Shown here piece after piece: positions 46,546 through 58,238 of a stretch of DNA of 64,000 bases. The stretch is taken from the NCBI GenBank assembly GCA_029204225.1, contig CM055097.1, positions 73,279,716 to 73,343,715 on the forward strand. Direction: 5' to 3'. The stretch comes from Diphasiastrum complanatum. Its lineage: Eukaryota; Streptophyta; Lycopodiopsida; Lycopodiales; Lycopodiaceae. Under the pieces are notes generated by a model, which was not told the origin of the DNA, searched no databases, and saw only the letters and a program-made list of their open reading frames with translations. A program made the translations under genes and the position numbers. How positions within the stretch are numbered: the first letter of the stretch is position 1; each line of letters begins with the position of its first letter.

Positions 46546-47429
46546 ATAATGTCTCTGATGGGGCAACATCAAAGCTGAAGAAACAAAATGTTTCCGTTAC
46601 CAAAGCTTTGCTAGCTTTCAACTCCCAATCTGACGAAAAGACACGAAACCCTTCGTGCTTCAAAGGACCAGGAAGATCAAGCTGATGGGGCAAGGGAGAA
46701 GGAAGATTTATCCAGCTCATATCTTCATTTTCGAATATATCATGCCATATTTAGGTTGATATTCAATATTTAACAATTTCGTGGCATCACATATCCCCTT
46801 CCTCAAATGTGAAATGTCCTCGTGAACATATAATCTTCATTTCGAGGATCGTTCGCGAAACATTCTGTTCTTCAGATATTTGTTAAGGTGAAAAAGATAT
46901 TTCTTCATATGTTTCTTCCCTTTAGATATTTCTTCTACTTTAGAGACATATGACTTTGCTGCTTCTTGAATTGAATAGGTTGATTGGAGTTGATTGTTAA
47001 ATTATTGATGAGAACATGAATCAAACTTCAAAACATCTTCAAAACTTCAAAGATTCAGCGTTCAACATCACATAGAAACATCACCATTACATAGGCAAGA
47101 ATGAATATTTATGATGGATTCAATTCTTCATGTAATCGTTGGGCTAACTCCAAATTTCGTTGAGCTTCATACAATATCAAAGTTTCCTTTGATTGCGTAT
47201 AATGGCCAACTGGTAGATTGCCGAATTCTTCAAGTTTAATCGAGAGCAATGTTCCATCAAAGAGCTCCTGAGTTAACTTTTCATCTTTATCTGAATCACT
47301 ACGAAGTGTGATTTCCTTACAAAAGCGAGCTGAAAATCTTATAAATGAATTTTTAACATAAATATTTTGGACAAAAAACAATGTCTTTGCTGCAAAAGTT
47401 CCAAACTACCAAAATGAATATGTACAAAA
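46546..47429. other. No recognised gene; one short minus-strand frame
   Basis: A 90-codon minus-strand frame at 47109-47381 (ending NLELAQRLHEELNPS) has no recognised domain. The rest of the stretch shows nothing I can name. Confidence 0.4.
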
Positions 47430-47700
47430 TTGCTTATAACGAAGTGACTTCCTTCGGTCTTGTAGATTGTGTCGAATCTCCTGTTGTGGAGCATTATTGA
47501 AGGATCACTTGCCCTGAGAAGACTTTCTCCTGAATGAAATGATACTGGATTTCTATGTGCTTAGTGATGTAAGTCGTGAAGTAATAACCTGATCCATACA
47601 ATTTCTTTTGAATCTTGGCATGCTCCGATGTACTCTGCCTCTATCGAAAAAAGCGCAACTGATTTCTGCTTCCTTGAGTGTTGAAAACTGTCAATTCTCA
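47430..47700 (-). pseudogene. Copia RNase H fragment
   Basis: On the minus strand: KQKSVALFSIEAEYIGACQD and KEIVWIRLLLHDL, then in another frame TKHIEIQYHFIQEKVFSGQV, the C-terminal RNase H of copia. The piece between (with CDNQSAI) is deleted. No LTR could be paired with it. Confidence 0.75.
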
Positions 47701-47740
47701 CTTGTCATTTTTTATTGTAAATAAAGATCAATCATGAGTA

Positions 47741-48240
47741 CAATGTTCACACGTGTGGAGCCTGCTCCCACGTGTGAAAGAAAGTGCTTTTCATATTTGT
47801 AAATATCTACTTTGATTTTATATCAATCAAGTCAAGTGTGAACATGATATGACTAGTTTTTAATCAAGTACTAGTCACCTAGAAGTTAGTTTATCCTTGC
47901 ATGTGCATGAGTAAATGCTCCCACATGGCAAGTGGATGTTCACACGTGTGTATAGAGTTCTAGAAGATAAGAGTTGACCATTTTTCTTAGATCCTATTTT
48001 GTAGGAAATACTCCTATATTCTAGGAGACAAGCTCTTTGGATTTTAGCCATACTCTAGAAGGTCAACTTGGGATAAGACTCGTGGATGTACTTGATCCAT
48101 AAAAGGATCATCATTTTGCTAATGAGATTGATGAGACTTTTGCATTCTACACTTTTGTGAGATTTCTAGTCAATAGAATTGTGATTTTATTGAATGATTG
48201 CTAATTATTTAAACTCACTTTTTCAAGACCAACGCCAAGG
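47741..48240. repeat. LTR-like sequence with CACACGTGTG blocks
   Basis: Starts TTCACACGTGTGGAGCCTGCTCCCACGTGTG, nearly the same as the block at 59849. A third CACACGTGTG occurs near 47940. Strand and ends are unresolved. Confidence 0.4.
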
Positions 48241-48244
48241 ATCA

Positions 48245-48440
48245 AAGATTACATAGCTGAAACAATAGAAACCAAAGGAAATCGGATGGTGAAACCCACC
48301 CAACCAAACCTAGATTAAACAATCTAGCCCCCAAGCTATGAACCACACAAAGCTCAATAAGAGAGGTTTCACACCAACAGCATGTAGCTGCAATCACCAG
48401 ATTCAAGCTTACAATAGTGAGAGACCTATGGGTATACTTC
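48245..48440 (-). repeat. Fragment of LARD-like LTR, reverse orientation
   Basis: CCCACCCAACCAAACCTAGA and CTAGCCCCCAAGC are the reverse complement of sequence at about 22285-22345 in the LARD LTR. It abuts and truncates the 3' LTR of the young copia. Confidence 0.55.
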
Positions 48441-49032
48441 ACTTCCAACTCTCACTCACACGTGTGGGAAGTATTCAAAAAATAATCTAAGTAAAAACAA
48501 GCTGCTCTCCTTGAGTAGAGAGAGAAAATGCATCAAGAGCTCTCGGGTAGAGAGAGAAAGGTAGAAATCCAATAACTCACAAAATCCATGAAATCACAAA
48601 ATCAATTGACTTCAAAATGAGGAGTACAATGATACTAGTAGGTCCACGAGCTACCACTATGTTTAACTATGATTGGACCATATTTTGTCACCTCTTGATC
48701 CTATTGGATCATTGATCTATGCACCTCTTAATTCTATTGGACTATATTCAAGCACACCTCAATTTCCTATTGGACCTCACAAGGTTCCACCTCTAAATCC
48801 TATTGGACCTCTTGGAATTCATCAAACAAAAACTTTACACTTGTCTACACTCTAATTAGCAAGTGTTTAGCCTCTTACTCTATTTTGGCTCAATAGTGGC
48901 ATTACAAGTGGAAATGCATAATTTGCCATCTATGCCAAATTTATTCCTATCAACATCCTACACCTAGATGCTTGATGTAAAAAACATAAGACCCCTATAT
49001 CTAACATAGATAATCTTTTTCAATTCTTCACA
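48441..49032 (-). repeat. 3' LTR of young copia, truncated
   Basis: Matches 53941-54533 almost exactly. It lacks the part matching 53797-53940. It contains a minisatellite-like run of ATTCTATTGGAC/CCTATTGGACC units (about 48670-48815). Confidence 0.85.
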
Positions 49033-49038
49033 CTCCTC

Positions 49039-52000
49039 CTAAAAAATTATCCATGAAGATTTTAGCATTGATCTTGATATAACTCCAAGATTAGATCTAT
49101 GCTTGATGAAAGCACTTTTGCTCAAAGGCTTGGTGAGTAGATCGGCAATACAAGAGGACGAGTTGACATGCTCCAAATAGATTTCTCCTCCAATAAGCTT
49201 TTCTCTCACAAAATGGTGTGCCACTTCTATGTGCTTGCTTCTTGCATGAAATATGGGATTATTGGCAAGAGCTTGGGCCGAGATGTTATCACACTTGATC
49301 ATTGGTAGATCATCCTCCTTGATGCACTTTAGTTCCATTAATAACCTCTTGATCCAAAGCACTTCTTTGGTAGTTGTAGTGAGTGCTTTGTACTCAGCCT
49401 CACATGAAGAGAGAGATATAGTACCTTGCTTTTTGGAAAGCCAAGATATTAGATTGCCTCCAAGAAAGATAGTGCATGCACTAATAGATTTTCGGTCCAT
49501 CTTGTCACTTGCAAAGTCCGAATCCGAGTAGCCAATAATGGATAGATCTTCACTTTTATAGAGTAGACCATAATCACAAGATGAAGATACATATCTCAGA
49601 ATCCTCTTGGCCATCTTCCAATGATGGATCTTAGGATCTTGCATAAATTGACTCAATTTGTGCACACAAAAACTAAGATCGGGCCTAGTAATGGTAAGCC
49701 AAATCAAGGAGCCTACAAGACTCCTAAAAAGTGTGATGTCCTCAAAGGATCTTTCATCACCTTTATTAGGATCTTTTACAATTTGCTCCATTGGCGTATC
49801 TATGCTCTTAGAATTTTCCATATGGAATTTTTTCAACATAGAGTGAGCATATCTAGATTGGCATATAAAGACATGATTTTCATAAAAATCAATTTCTAGG
49901 CCTAGGATGTAATGTATCTCTTCTAGATCTTGCATTTTAAACTCACATCCAAGTGCTAGCTTGGTTTCATCAACTAGCTTGATACAACTTCCACAAAGAA
50001 TAATGTCATCAACATAAATTAGAAGAATGACAATATTGCTATCAACAAACTTTAGATACATGGAAGGATCATAGTCACTAAGAGTAAATCCTAGTGAGAT
50101 AAGCAAAGAGTTAAGTCTTGAATACCATGATCTTGGTGCTTGCTTGAGTCCATAAAGACTTTTGAAGAGCAAGCACACTTTGGACTCATCCTTGATGAAT
50201 CCTTGAGGTTGTTCCATATATATCTCCTCCTCAAGATAACCATTTAGAAAAGCATTGGATACATCTAATTGGAACACCTTCCACTTGAAAAAACAAGCAA
50301 GAGAAATAAGAATTCTTATTGTCACCATCTTTGCAACGGGTGGAAAGGTCTCCTCATAATCAAGACCATGGATTTGAGCAAATCCTTTGGCACATAATCT
50401 TGCTTTATGCTTGTTGATGGTGCCATCATGATTGAACTTGATCCGAAATACCCACTTGCAACCAATCACATGCTTGTTGGAAGGAGGATCCACAAGCTCC
50501 CAAGTATTGTTGGTGATCAATGCATCATACTCTTGCTTCATGGCATCATACCACTCCTTGGTATTGAGTGCCTCTTGTACATTCTTTGGCTCATCATGAG
50601 AGACATAAAAAACATAATTAGTGGAATCAAGATCCACTTGTTTGCCTTTGTCAACATATGAGAGCCTCTTAGGCTCGGATCTATCTCTCATGGATCTTCT
50701 TGGTGAAAAAATTCGAGGAGAGTCTTCTTCAAATCTCGACCCCATCACATCATGATTGTCTTCAAAATCAATAATTGATGATGCATCCATAGATTTCTTG
50801 ATCTCGGCCTCTTCAAATGATGAGTGTTGATCTTCATGAAAGACAACATCTCTACTTTCAATAACTTGAGAAGTAGAGAGTATAAAGACTCTATAGGCCT
50901 TCTTGGTGGATGAGTATCCAACCATGATCCCTTTGCATGCACTAGGATCTTCCTTCTTCCTTGTTTCCAAGGGAATATGGACAAAGCATAGGCATCCAAA
51001 AACTCTAAGGTGATCAACCTTAGGCTTCTTCAAAAATAAGATTTCATATGGTGACTTTCCTCCAAGAGCTATATGTGGGAGCCTATTGCAAAGATAATTT
51101 GCACAATTAATGGCTTCTCCCCAAAAATCTTTGGGCAAATATGCCTCAATTCTCATAGATTTTGCACATTCACATAGAGATCTATTCTTTCTCTCTGCCA
51201 CTCCATTTTGAGATGGAGAGTAGGCACAAGAAAACTCTTTTTTAATGCCTTCAAGCTCACAAAAATCTTGAAATTTATTGGAGATATATTCACCACCTCC
51301 ATCACTTCTAAGAGCTTTAATCTTGAATGAGAATTGCTTCTCTACATAAGCTTTGAAAATAAGGAAATGATCAAACACCATAGATTTTGAAGCAAGAAGA
51401 TATATCCAAGTGAATCTTGTGTAATCATCAATGAAAGTAACAAAACAAGTGGCTCCTCCCTTGCTTGTAGTCGATGAGAAATGCACATCCGAGTGGATTA
51501 ACTCCAAAGGATGCTTGCTTTTGATAGAAGATCTTGTAAATGGCTTTTTGTGAAATTTAGCAATAGCACAAGCCTCACAAGGCTTGATCTTCTTGGAGAA
51601 TGACTTTGGCAAGCCAATAGCTTTGGATTCTTTGATCATAGAGAGCATGGATTTGTAGTTGGGATGTCCCAACCTCCTATGCCATAACTCCTCCATAGAG
51701 AGCTTGTTTACAAGAGCAACATTACAAGCATTCACATACTCATTTGGATCTAGTTTATAGATGCCACCAAATCTAGATCCTAATGCAAGTATCTCATCAT
51801 TCTTCTTGATATTGCAAGTATCAACATTGAATTTTACATCAAGGCCATTATCAAGCAATTGGCCAACACTAATAAGATTCTTGGTAAGCTTAGGTACATA
51901 AAGAACTCTAGAGAGAGAAAGAACTTTAGAGGATGCAAGCTTCAAGGGAATGTTCCCTATGCCTTCAATAGGACATTCAAAATCATTTTCAGTGTATATT

Positions 52001-53039
52001 GATTTCTTCACTCCATCATAAGGTGCAATAGAAGAGAAAGAGTCCTTGGAGCTACACATATGTGAAGAGGCTCCACTATCAATATACCATAGGCCGTCCT
52101 TCTTGAAAGGAGTAGATGAGAAACTAGAGACCATAAGAGATCCCTCTCCATCATTTGCAATAGTGTCTTCCTTCTCATTGGTAATATTGGCTTGCTTGAG
52201 TTGATTCTTCTTTTTGAAGCAATTGGTGGCATAATGACCTTTCTTGCCACAATAAAAGCACTTGATCTTCTTCTTCTTCTTGAGCTTGGATGATGAAGCA
52301 TTAGAGGAATCATCTTCCTCCTCATCTTTGTCTTTGGATTTGACTTTGTCCTTGCTTGAGGATTGTTGATGTTGGTTCTTGCTCCTCTCTTTGTGCTTAT
52401 CCTTGGCAAAGAGAGCTTTGCCATCATTATGAGTGAGAGAAAGCTTGTCCATCCTCAAGAGCTTGTACTCTTGTCTTGATTCTTCTGAAATTAGCACACT
52501 TTGGAGAGCCTCCAAACTTGGTAGCTCCTCCTTAATGGCATAGGATTGGACAAGGTTATCAGATTCACTTCTCAAGCCATTGAGAATGACTTGAACTAGC
52601 TCATTTTGATTGATGGAATCACCAATGCAAGCAAGCTCTCTATGAATATCTTTACTCTCAAAACATAACTAGATGCACTCTCATCACTCTTTTGGCTACT
52701 TTGAAAGATTTGATTCCTAAGAGTGAGAAGCTTAGAGGTATTCTTAGCCTCATAGATAGTCTTGAGACAATCCCAAGCTTCTTTGGCTGTTGTGCAAGTA
52801 CCTATCTCCCTCAATATCTCATTAGAGACATTCATCTTAATGTAGTGGAGAGCCATCCTAGCTCTCTTTTTGTATTTTTGAACCTCTTGAAGAACTTGTG
52901 GTTCTTCTTCAAGGCCAAGAGCTATGTCCATCACGTCTTGAAGGATCAAGATGGACTCCATCCTCATTTTCCAAATTGAATAATTTGAAGTGGTCAATCT
53001 TTCACTTGGTTCCAACAAGGATGAACCCATTGAAGACAT
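49039..53039 (-). pseudogene. Copia gag-pol polyprotein, one frameshift
   Basis: Start ATG 53039 (MSSMGSSLLEPSERL), matching the gag start at 54822. Gag is open to a one-base frameshift at about 52650; the rest is open from about 52650 to the stop at 49039 (1178 codons from the ATG at 52575). In that 1178-residue part: zinc knuckle CFYCGKKGHYATNC (106-119), protease WYIDSGASSHM (D166), integrase zinc motif (HRRLGH...CEAC, 299-336), catalytic D363, D425, E461, RT with D771 and YVDD (854-857), RNase H D1018, E1059, D1096. The stop overlaps the purine tract. All catalytic residues are present; only the gag frameshift separates it from a full polyprotein. Assembly or sequencing error is an alternative explanation for the frameshift. 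Confidence 0.92.
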
Positions 53040-53783
53040 TTGAAGTGAAGAAAATTCAAATGATGAACAATAAATGTTGTTACACACTTTCAATAGGATC
53101 CAATTATTGAGTACTATCTCCTCCTATGAAAGATCTTACAACAATTTGTGAATTGATTCTCACTAGCTACTCAAATCTCTCTAAAACAAGATCTATTTCA
53201 CATCAAATGATGGAGTATAGGCAAAGTTAGGATCTAACAATCTTATCACGTGTGAAATACACTAAGAAACCAAATTTGACTCAAATACAATGATATTGCA
53301 TGAAACAAAATGGCTAAGATCTCAAAACAGTGCCTAGATCACATATAGATGAGATTGGCAAGCATACAACTGCGATTTTGGATCAACCAAGAAATCTCTT
53401 GACCAAACCAAATGTGTCCACCCAGGTCTAGGTGCCCTACCTAACCCTCTTCAAAAGTTTATAACTTGTGATTGGCACAACCAAATGGAATGAAACTGAT
53501 TGCAACAGAAACTAGACAAAAATAGCTTCAAAACAAGCTATCAAGCAAGATAAATGGATCAAACATGAGAGAGAACTTCCAAACTGAAATTGGATGTTCC
53601 TCACATGTGTCTGAGCACCTGATTCAGTACAGTACTAGGTCAGACCCAATCAATGTCCTTTTGATCTCTTTTGATCCAAGATTGAACAAGATAGCTAGGA
53701 AAATGGGCCTTGACAACTTCTAGCTCAAGATTGATGAAAATTTTTCCACTTAGATGGATCAAAATGCATGGTAACCTTAGGTA

Positions 53784-53796
53784 GGCTCTGATACCA
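53784..53796 (-). other. Primer-binding site of young copia
   Basis: GGCTCTGATACCA (minus strand TGGTATCAGAGCC), directly beside the LTR end TTCAACA. Confidence 0.93.
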
Positions 53797-54533
53797 TGTT
53801 GAATTTCACACGTGTGGACTGTCCACTACATGTACTTGTGATCTCCTAAGGTGTGTAGATGCACCAAGATCAAGACTAGATTGAGATTCAAGATCAATAT
53901 TGAATCCTATGGCAAAAACACACTACTACATGCATTCAATCACTTCCAACTCTCACTCACACGTGTGGGAAGTATTCAAAAAATAATCTAAGTAAAAACA
54001 AGCTGCTCTCCTTGAGTAGAGAGAGAAAATGCATCAAGAGCTCTCGGGTAGAGAGAGAAAGCTAGAAATCCAATAACTCACAAAATCCATGAAATCACAA
54101 AATCAATTGACTTCAAAATGAGGAGTACAATGATACTAGTAGGTCCACGAGCTACCACTATGCTTAACTATGATTGGACCATATTTTGTCACCTCTTGAT
54201 CCTATTGGATCATTGATCTATGCACCTCTTAATTCTATTGGACTATATTCAAGCACACCTCAATTTCCTATTGGACCTCACAAGGTTCCACCTCTAAATC
54301 CTATTGGACCTCTTGGAATTCATCACACAAAAACTTTATACTTGTCTACACTCTAATTAGCAAGTGTTTAGCCTCTTACTCTATTTTGGCTCAATAGTGG
54401 CATTACAAGTGGAAATGCATAATCTGCCATCTATGCCAAATTTATTCCTATCAACATCCTACACCTAGATGCTTGATGTAAAAAACATAAGACCCCTATA
54501 TCTAACATAGATAATCTTTTTCAATTCTTCACA
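53797..54533 (-). repeat. 5' LTR of young copia
   Basis: 737 bp, with canonical TG...CA ends (TGTGAAGAATTG...TTCAACA on the minus strand). It contains two CACACGTGTGG-type blocks, at about 53807 and 53960. Confidence 0.9.
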
Positions 54534-54821
54534 AAATAGAGTTTTGGATCATTGAAGTATTTTTTTTTCAAGTTTAAAATCAAATCTAAAGGCTGATTTG
54601 TTCAGATCCTTAGTTGAAGTGAAACCTCTAAGAAAAGTGTAAACCAAAAAAAATTTGAGTGAAAGCTAGTAATTTCTGTAAAGATCTAATTGTGTATCAT
54701 TCAAGGTTGTGTGCTAGTTTGATAGAGACAAGGCTATAGGCAATCTTCTAAGCTTTAGGCCTTTCATAGATCTTTAAAATTCATAAATCTTTGTGATTTT
54801 AGAAGAGCATTTATTCTACAA
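54534..54821 (+). other. Leader before copia gag
   Basis: Non-coding AT-rich leader directly beside the young copia. It probably belongs to the plus-strand copia whose gag starts at 54822. Confidence 0.4.
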
Positions 54822-55843
54822 TGTCATCCATGGGTGGTTATTTGTTGGAATCAAGTGAGAGACTCAATTCTACAAATTATTCCATTTGAAAAGTGAGGAT
54901 GAAATCACTCCTAGTGATCCATGACCTCTTTGACATAGTTCTAGGAGTTGAGGAAGGCCTCAAACTGCCCAAGAACAAACCAAATACAAGAAGAGAGCAA
55001 GATTAGCTCTACATTGCATAAAGTTGAATGTATGCAATGACCTCTTGAAGGAGGTGTGTGTTCTTGTGCCTCATCAAAAGAGGCTTGGGATTCATTAAAG
55101 AGTATCTATGATCAAATCTCTTAACAAGGAATTGAGTGCTATAGGAGAAAAGATCCAAGATCAAGAGCTAGTACAAATCATATTGAATCGCCTAGATGAT
55201 GAGTTCACCAACTTGGTCCAATCATTTGTTATTCAAGACACTCTTCCATCCATTGAAAAGTTGCACAATGTTCTTGTGGCTGAGGAGAGTAGACTCCTAC
55301 ACCTCAAGACAAGAATGGGAGGCACTCACTTAATGGAGGAGAGGAGAAAGCAAATTTTACATCCAAAGGCAAGAAGAAACAACATCCATTCAAGAAGACT
55401 CAAGGAAAGGAGGCTGAGATGAAGAATGGAGGATCAACTTCCAAAGTCAAAGTGAAGAACAAGGCAAAGCTCAAGTGTTTCTTTTGTGGGAAGAAAGGAC
55501 ACTTTGCCTTAGAATGTTACTTGAAGAAGAATCAACAAGCAAATGGAGATCAAGGGAACATTGCTCAAGAGGAAGAAGATGAGGATGGATTCAACACATC
55601 CTTAATGGTTGCATCTACACCAACTTCAAGTTAAGACACATGGTGGATAGATAGTGGGGCTAGTTCCCACATGTCTTTTAACAAGCATTATTTTTCTACT
55701 CTTCTCTCTTGTAATGACTCTAAGAAGTCAATATACACTGCTAGTGATCAAGAATGCAAGACAAATGGTATAGAATATATACCTCTTTGCTTAGGCACAT
55801 CTAAAAGGATAGATCTAGATAATGTTTTGTATGCATGTAACTA
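54822..55843 (+). pseudogene. Copia gag and protease remnant
   Basis: Starts MSSMGGYLLESSERLNSTNY, homologous to the gag of the young copia. Readable blocks: VQIILNRLDDEFTNLVQSF, ALECYLKKN with the zinc knuckle CFFCGKKGHFALEC (about 55476-55517), and protease WWIDSGASSHMS (about 55641-55676) to NVLYA at 55829. Stops and frameshifts are scattered (Trp-to-TGA at 54887, others near 55000-55100). The polyprotein continues in homology at 57195 on the opposite strand. Confidence 0.8.
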
Positions 55844-57195
55844 AGAAGGAGTAAGAGGTAGAAGATGTAGAGTCTTCCTTTTGCTTTCCCTTGTCCACAT
55901 AGGTGAGCCTTGAGGGCTCGGCCTTGCTTCTTGTTGATCTTCTCGGCCCCCTTTGTCTAGGATCTTTGTCTCCATCCTCAGGTTTGTCAAGATCCTCCTC
56001 GAGTTTGTCAAGATCCTCCTCGGGTTTGTCAAGATCTTCAATGCGCAATGGGTTAGATCCATTAGACAAGCTTTTAGCAAATTGTGACTCATCGAAAAAG
56101 TACATCCTTGCTTACCTTTACTTTCTCGGATATAGGATCATATATCCTATAGCCCTTGCTATTTTCTCCATAGCCAGCTAAAATCTCTTTGATGGAGGTA
56201 GCACCTTCCTTCCTTCTTGTCTCCAAAGGGATGTGGACATAACAAATACATCCAAAGATTTTAAAATCTTTTACATTGGGTTTCTCAAACAAACCTACAA
56301 TATCATGAACTTTTGCACTCTCTAATATTAAAACACACTCTTGAAAAGTCCAGAAACTTCAAACACAACACTACTAGAAAGTCTATTACACAAGTAATTA
56401 GCACAAGTTATAGCTTCTCCCCAAAATGAGATGGGAAGTGATTCATCCAGTCTAAAGACTTTTCACATTCACATAGACTCCTATTTTTCCTCTCGGCCAC
56501 CCCATTTTGTTGGGGAGGGGGGGGGGGGGGTGTAGGAACAAGTGTATTGCAATTTAATGCCATTGATCTCACAAAAGTCTTTCATTTTATTGGAGGTGTA
56601 CTCTCCTCCATTATCACATCTTAGTGCCTTGATGGAAGTACTGAGTTGCTTCTCAATTAGAGACTTGAACTTAATGAAATTTTCATATACAAGACTTTTC
56701 TTCGATAGTAACTTAATTCATGTGAATCTAGTACAATCATCTATAAATGTTACATACATCAAGGCACCTCCATTACTTGCATGTGAAAAACTATGTACAT
56801 CAGAATGTATGAGATCCAAGGGAGAGAGAGATCTTGATGAAGATCTCTTGTAAGAAGATTTGTGTGACTTTGCAAGGCCACATGCCTCACACAGCTTTCC
56901 ACACTTTTTGAAAGCTTTTGTAGGCCGAGAGCTAGTTCCTTGCTTGCCATTGACTCCATGGATTGAAGACTAGGATGGCCTAATCTCTTATGCCAAAGCT
57001 CCACTTGAGATAGCTCCTCCCTAGCCAAGTTCACACTTTCATTTGCAAACTTAGCATCCAACTTGAAAAGTCTACCTTGCTTAATGCCACTAGCTATGCA
57101 CTTATCATTTTTCAAGATGGAACAAACTTCATTCTTGAAATGTACATCTAATCCATTGTCCATTAATTGTCCTACACTAAGCAAGTTTCTTGAAA
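55844..57195 (-). pseudogene. Copia integrase block, inverted relative to its gag
   Basis: Minus strand from 57195: NLLSVGQLMDNGLDVHF (directly following NVLYA in homologous elements), WHKRLGHPSLQSM, integrase core remnants (HSD region near 56820, GGEYTS near 56605, NGVAER near 56500), KDFKIFGCICYVHIPLETRR, GYRIYD, and the RT linker (RSTRSKAEPSRLTYVDKGKQ) ending at 55850. RT itself is absent. A run of 14 G (56517-56530) disrupts the integrase E-region. Confidence 0.75.
56517..56530. repeat. Poly-G/C run inside integrase
   Basis: 14 consecutive G on the plus strand. Related elements have a short C run (about 4) at the corresponding Pro codon before QNGVAER, so this is a homopolymer expansion that also destroys the frame. 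Confidence 0.7.
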
Positions 57196-57312
57196 TGGTA
57201 GAATGTAGTCGGTTGTAGTATAGGGGTCCATTCACTGGGAGCCGCTCGTGCACACCTGCATAGCAAGAGAGAGAGAAGAGAGATAGAGAGAGGTAGAGAG
57301 AGGAGATAGGAG

Positions 57313-57433
<121 letters not shown>

Positions 57434-57496
57434 TCACCAAGGATGGTTGGGGCTATGGGGGCTCGAGCACCTACTCATATCTATGCACCAATCACC

Positions 57497-57653
<157 letters not shown>

Positions 57654-57659
57654 AGAGAG

Positions 57660-58238
57660 TTTTTTTGAGAAGAAAAATGAAGGTATGTACAATGGAAAAT
57701 GGCCTCCTTATATAGTTGAGGAGGGATGGCCATCTTGGCTCTCATTGGCCTATTTACAATGGCATCCTAGCCCTTCAAACAAAATGAACTTCAATCTAAT
57801 GGTTCATTAGGAAAAGGGCCAAACTCACATGATTCATGTGAGTTTGAGAGATTCCCTTTTAACTTAGAACCTTATGAACTTGACTTTGGGCTTTTTAATT
57901 AATTTATTCTAATAAGGCCCAAAGTCCTTTTATTCAAGTTCTATTTATCCGATTTGCGTGGTCACTGGGTCGGTCTTATACATGCAGGAAGCCGGTGCCC
58001 TCGCACTTATTATTCTAGCTATACACTGTACTGTGGCGGGGCCCACTAGGTAAGACTTGGCCAACAGTATTTCAAGTGGTGGGACCCCCTTGTTCATTAT
58101 TGCAGGAAATACCCTCATTTAATTCTCTCATTCATATATCAATTCCCTCATTTACATTTCAAAAACTGCATCCCCCAGTCTCTCTCTTGTACATCACCAC
58201 ACCACTCCATATCATCTTCATCTTGCACACAACAGGCC
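57660..58238 (+). repeat. LTR-like sequence before gag
   Basis: Shares segments with 41070-41440 (CACATGATTCATGTGAG, GACTTTGGGC, ACATGCAGGAAGCCGGTGCC). The final 100 bases are a pyrimidine-rich leader up to the ATG at 58239. No primer-binding site was found. Confidence 0.45.

Larger units (their letters stand above)
48441..54533 (-). mobile_element. Young, nearly intact Ty1/copia element
   Basis: Minus strand: 5' LTR 53797-54533, primer-binding site 53784-53796, gag-pol 53039-49039, purine tract 49033-49046, 3' LTR 49032-48441 (its last ~145 bases missing). In the 592 shared bases the LTRs differ at about five sites by eye, so insertion is recent compared with its neighbours. It sits between an LTR fragment and the leader of a related copia. 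Confidence 0.9.

Noticed and set aside
48673-48855. Pro-Ile-Gly repeat ORF (also at 54174-54356)
   Set aside because: It is the minisatellite part of the young copia LTR, present in both LTRs.
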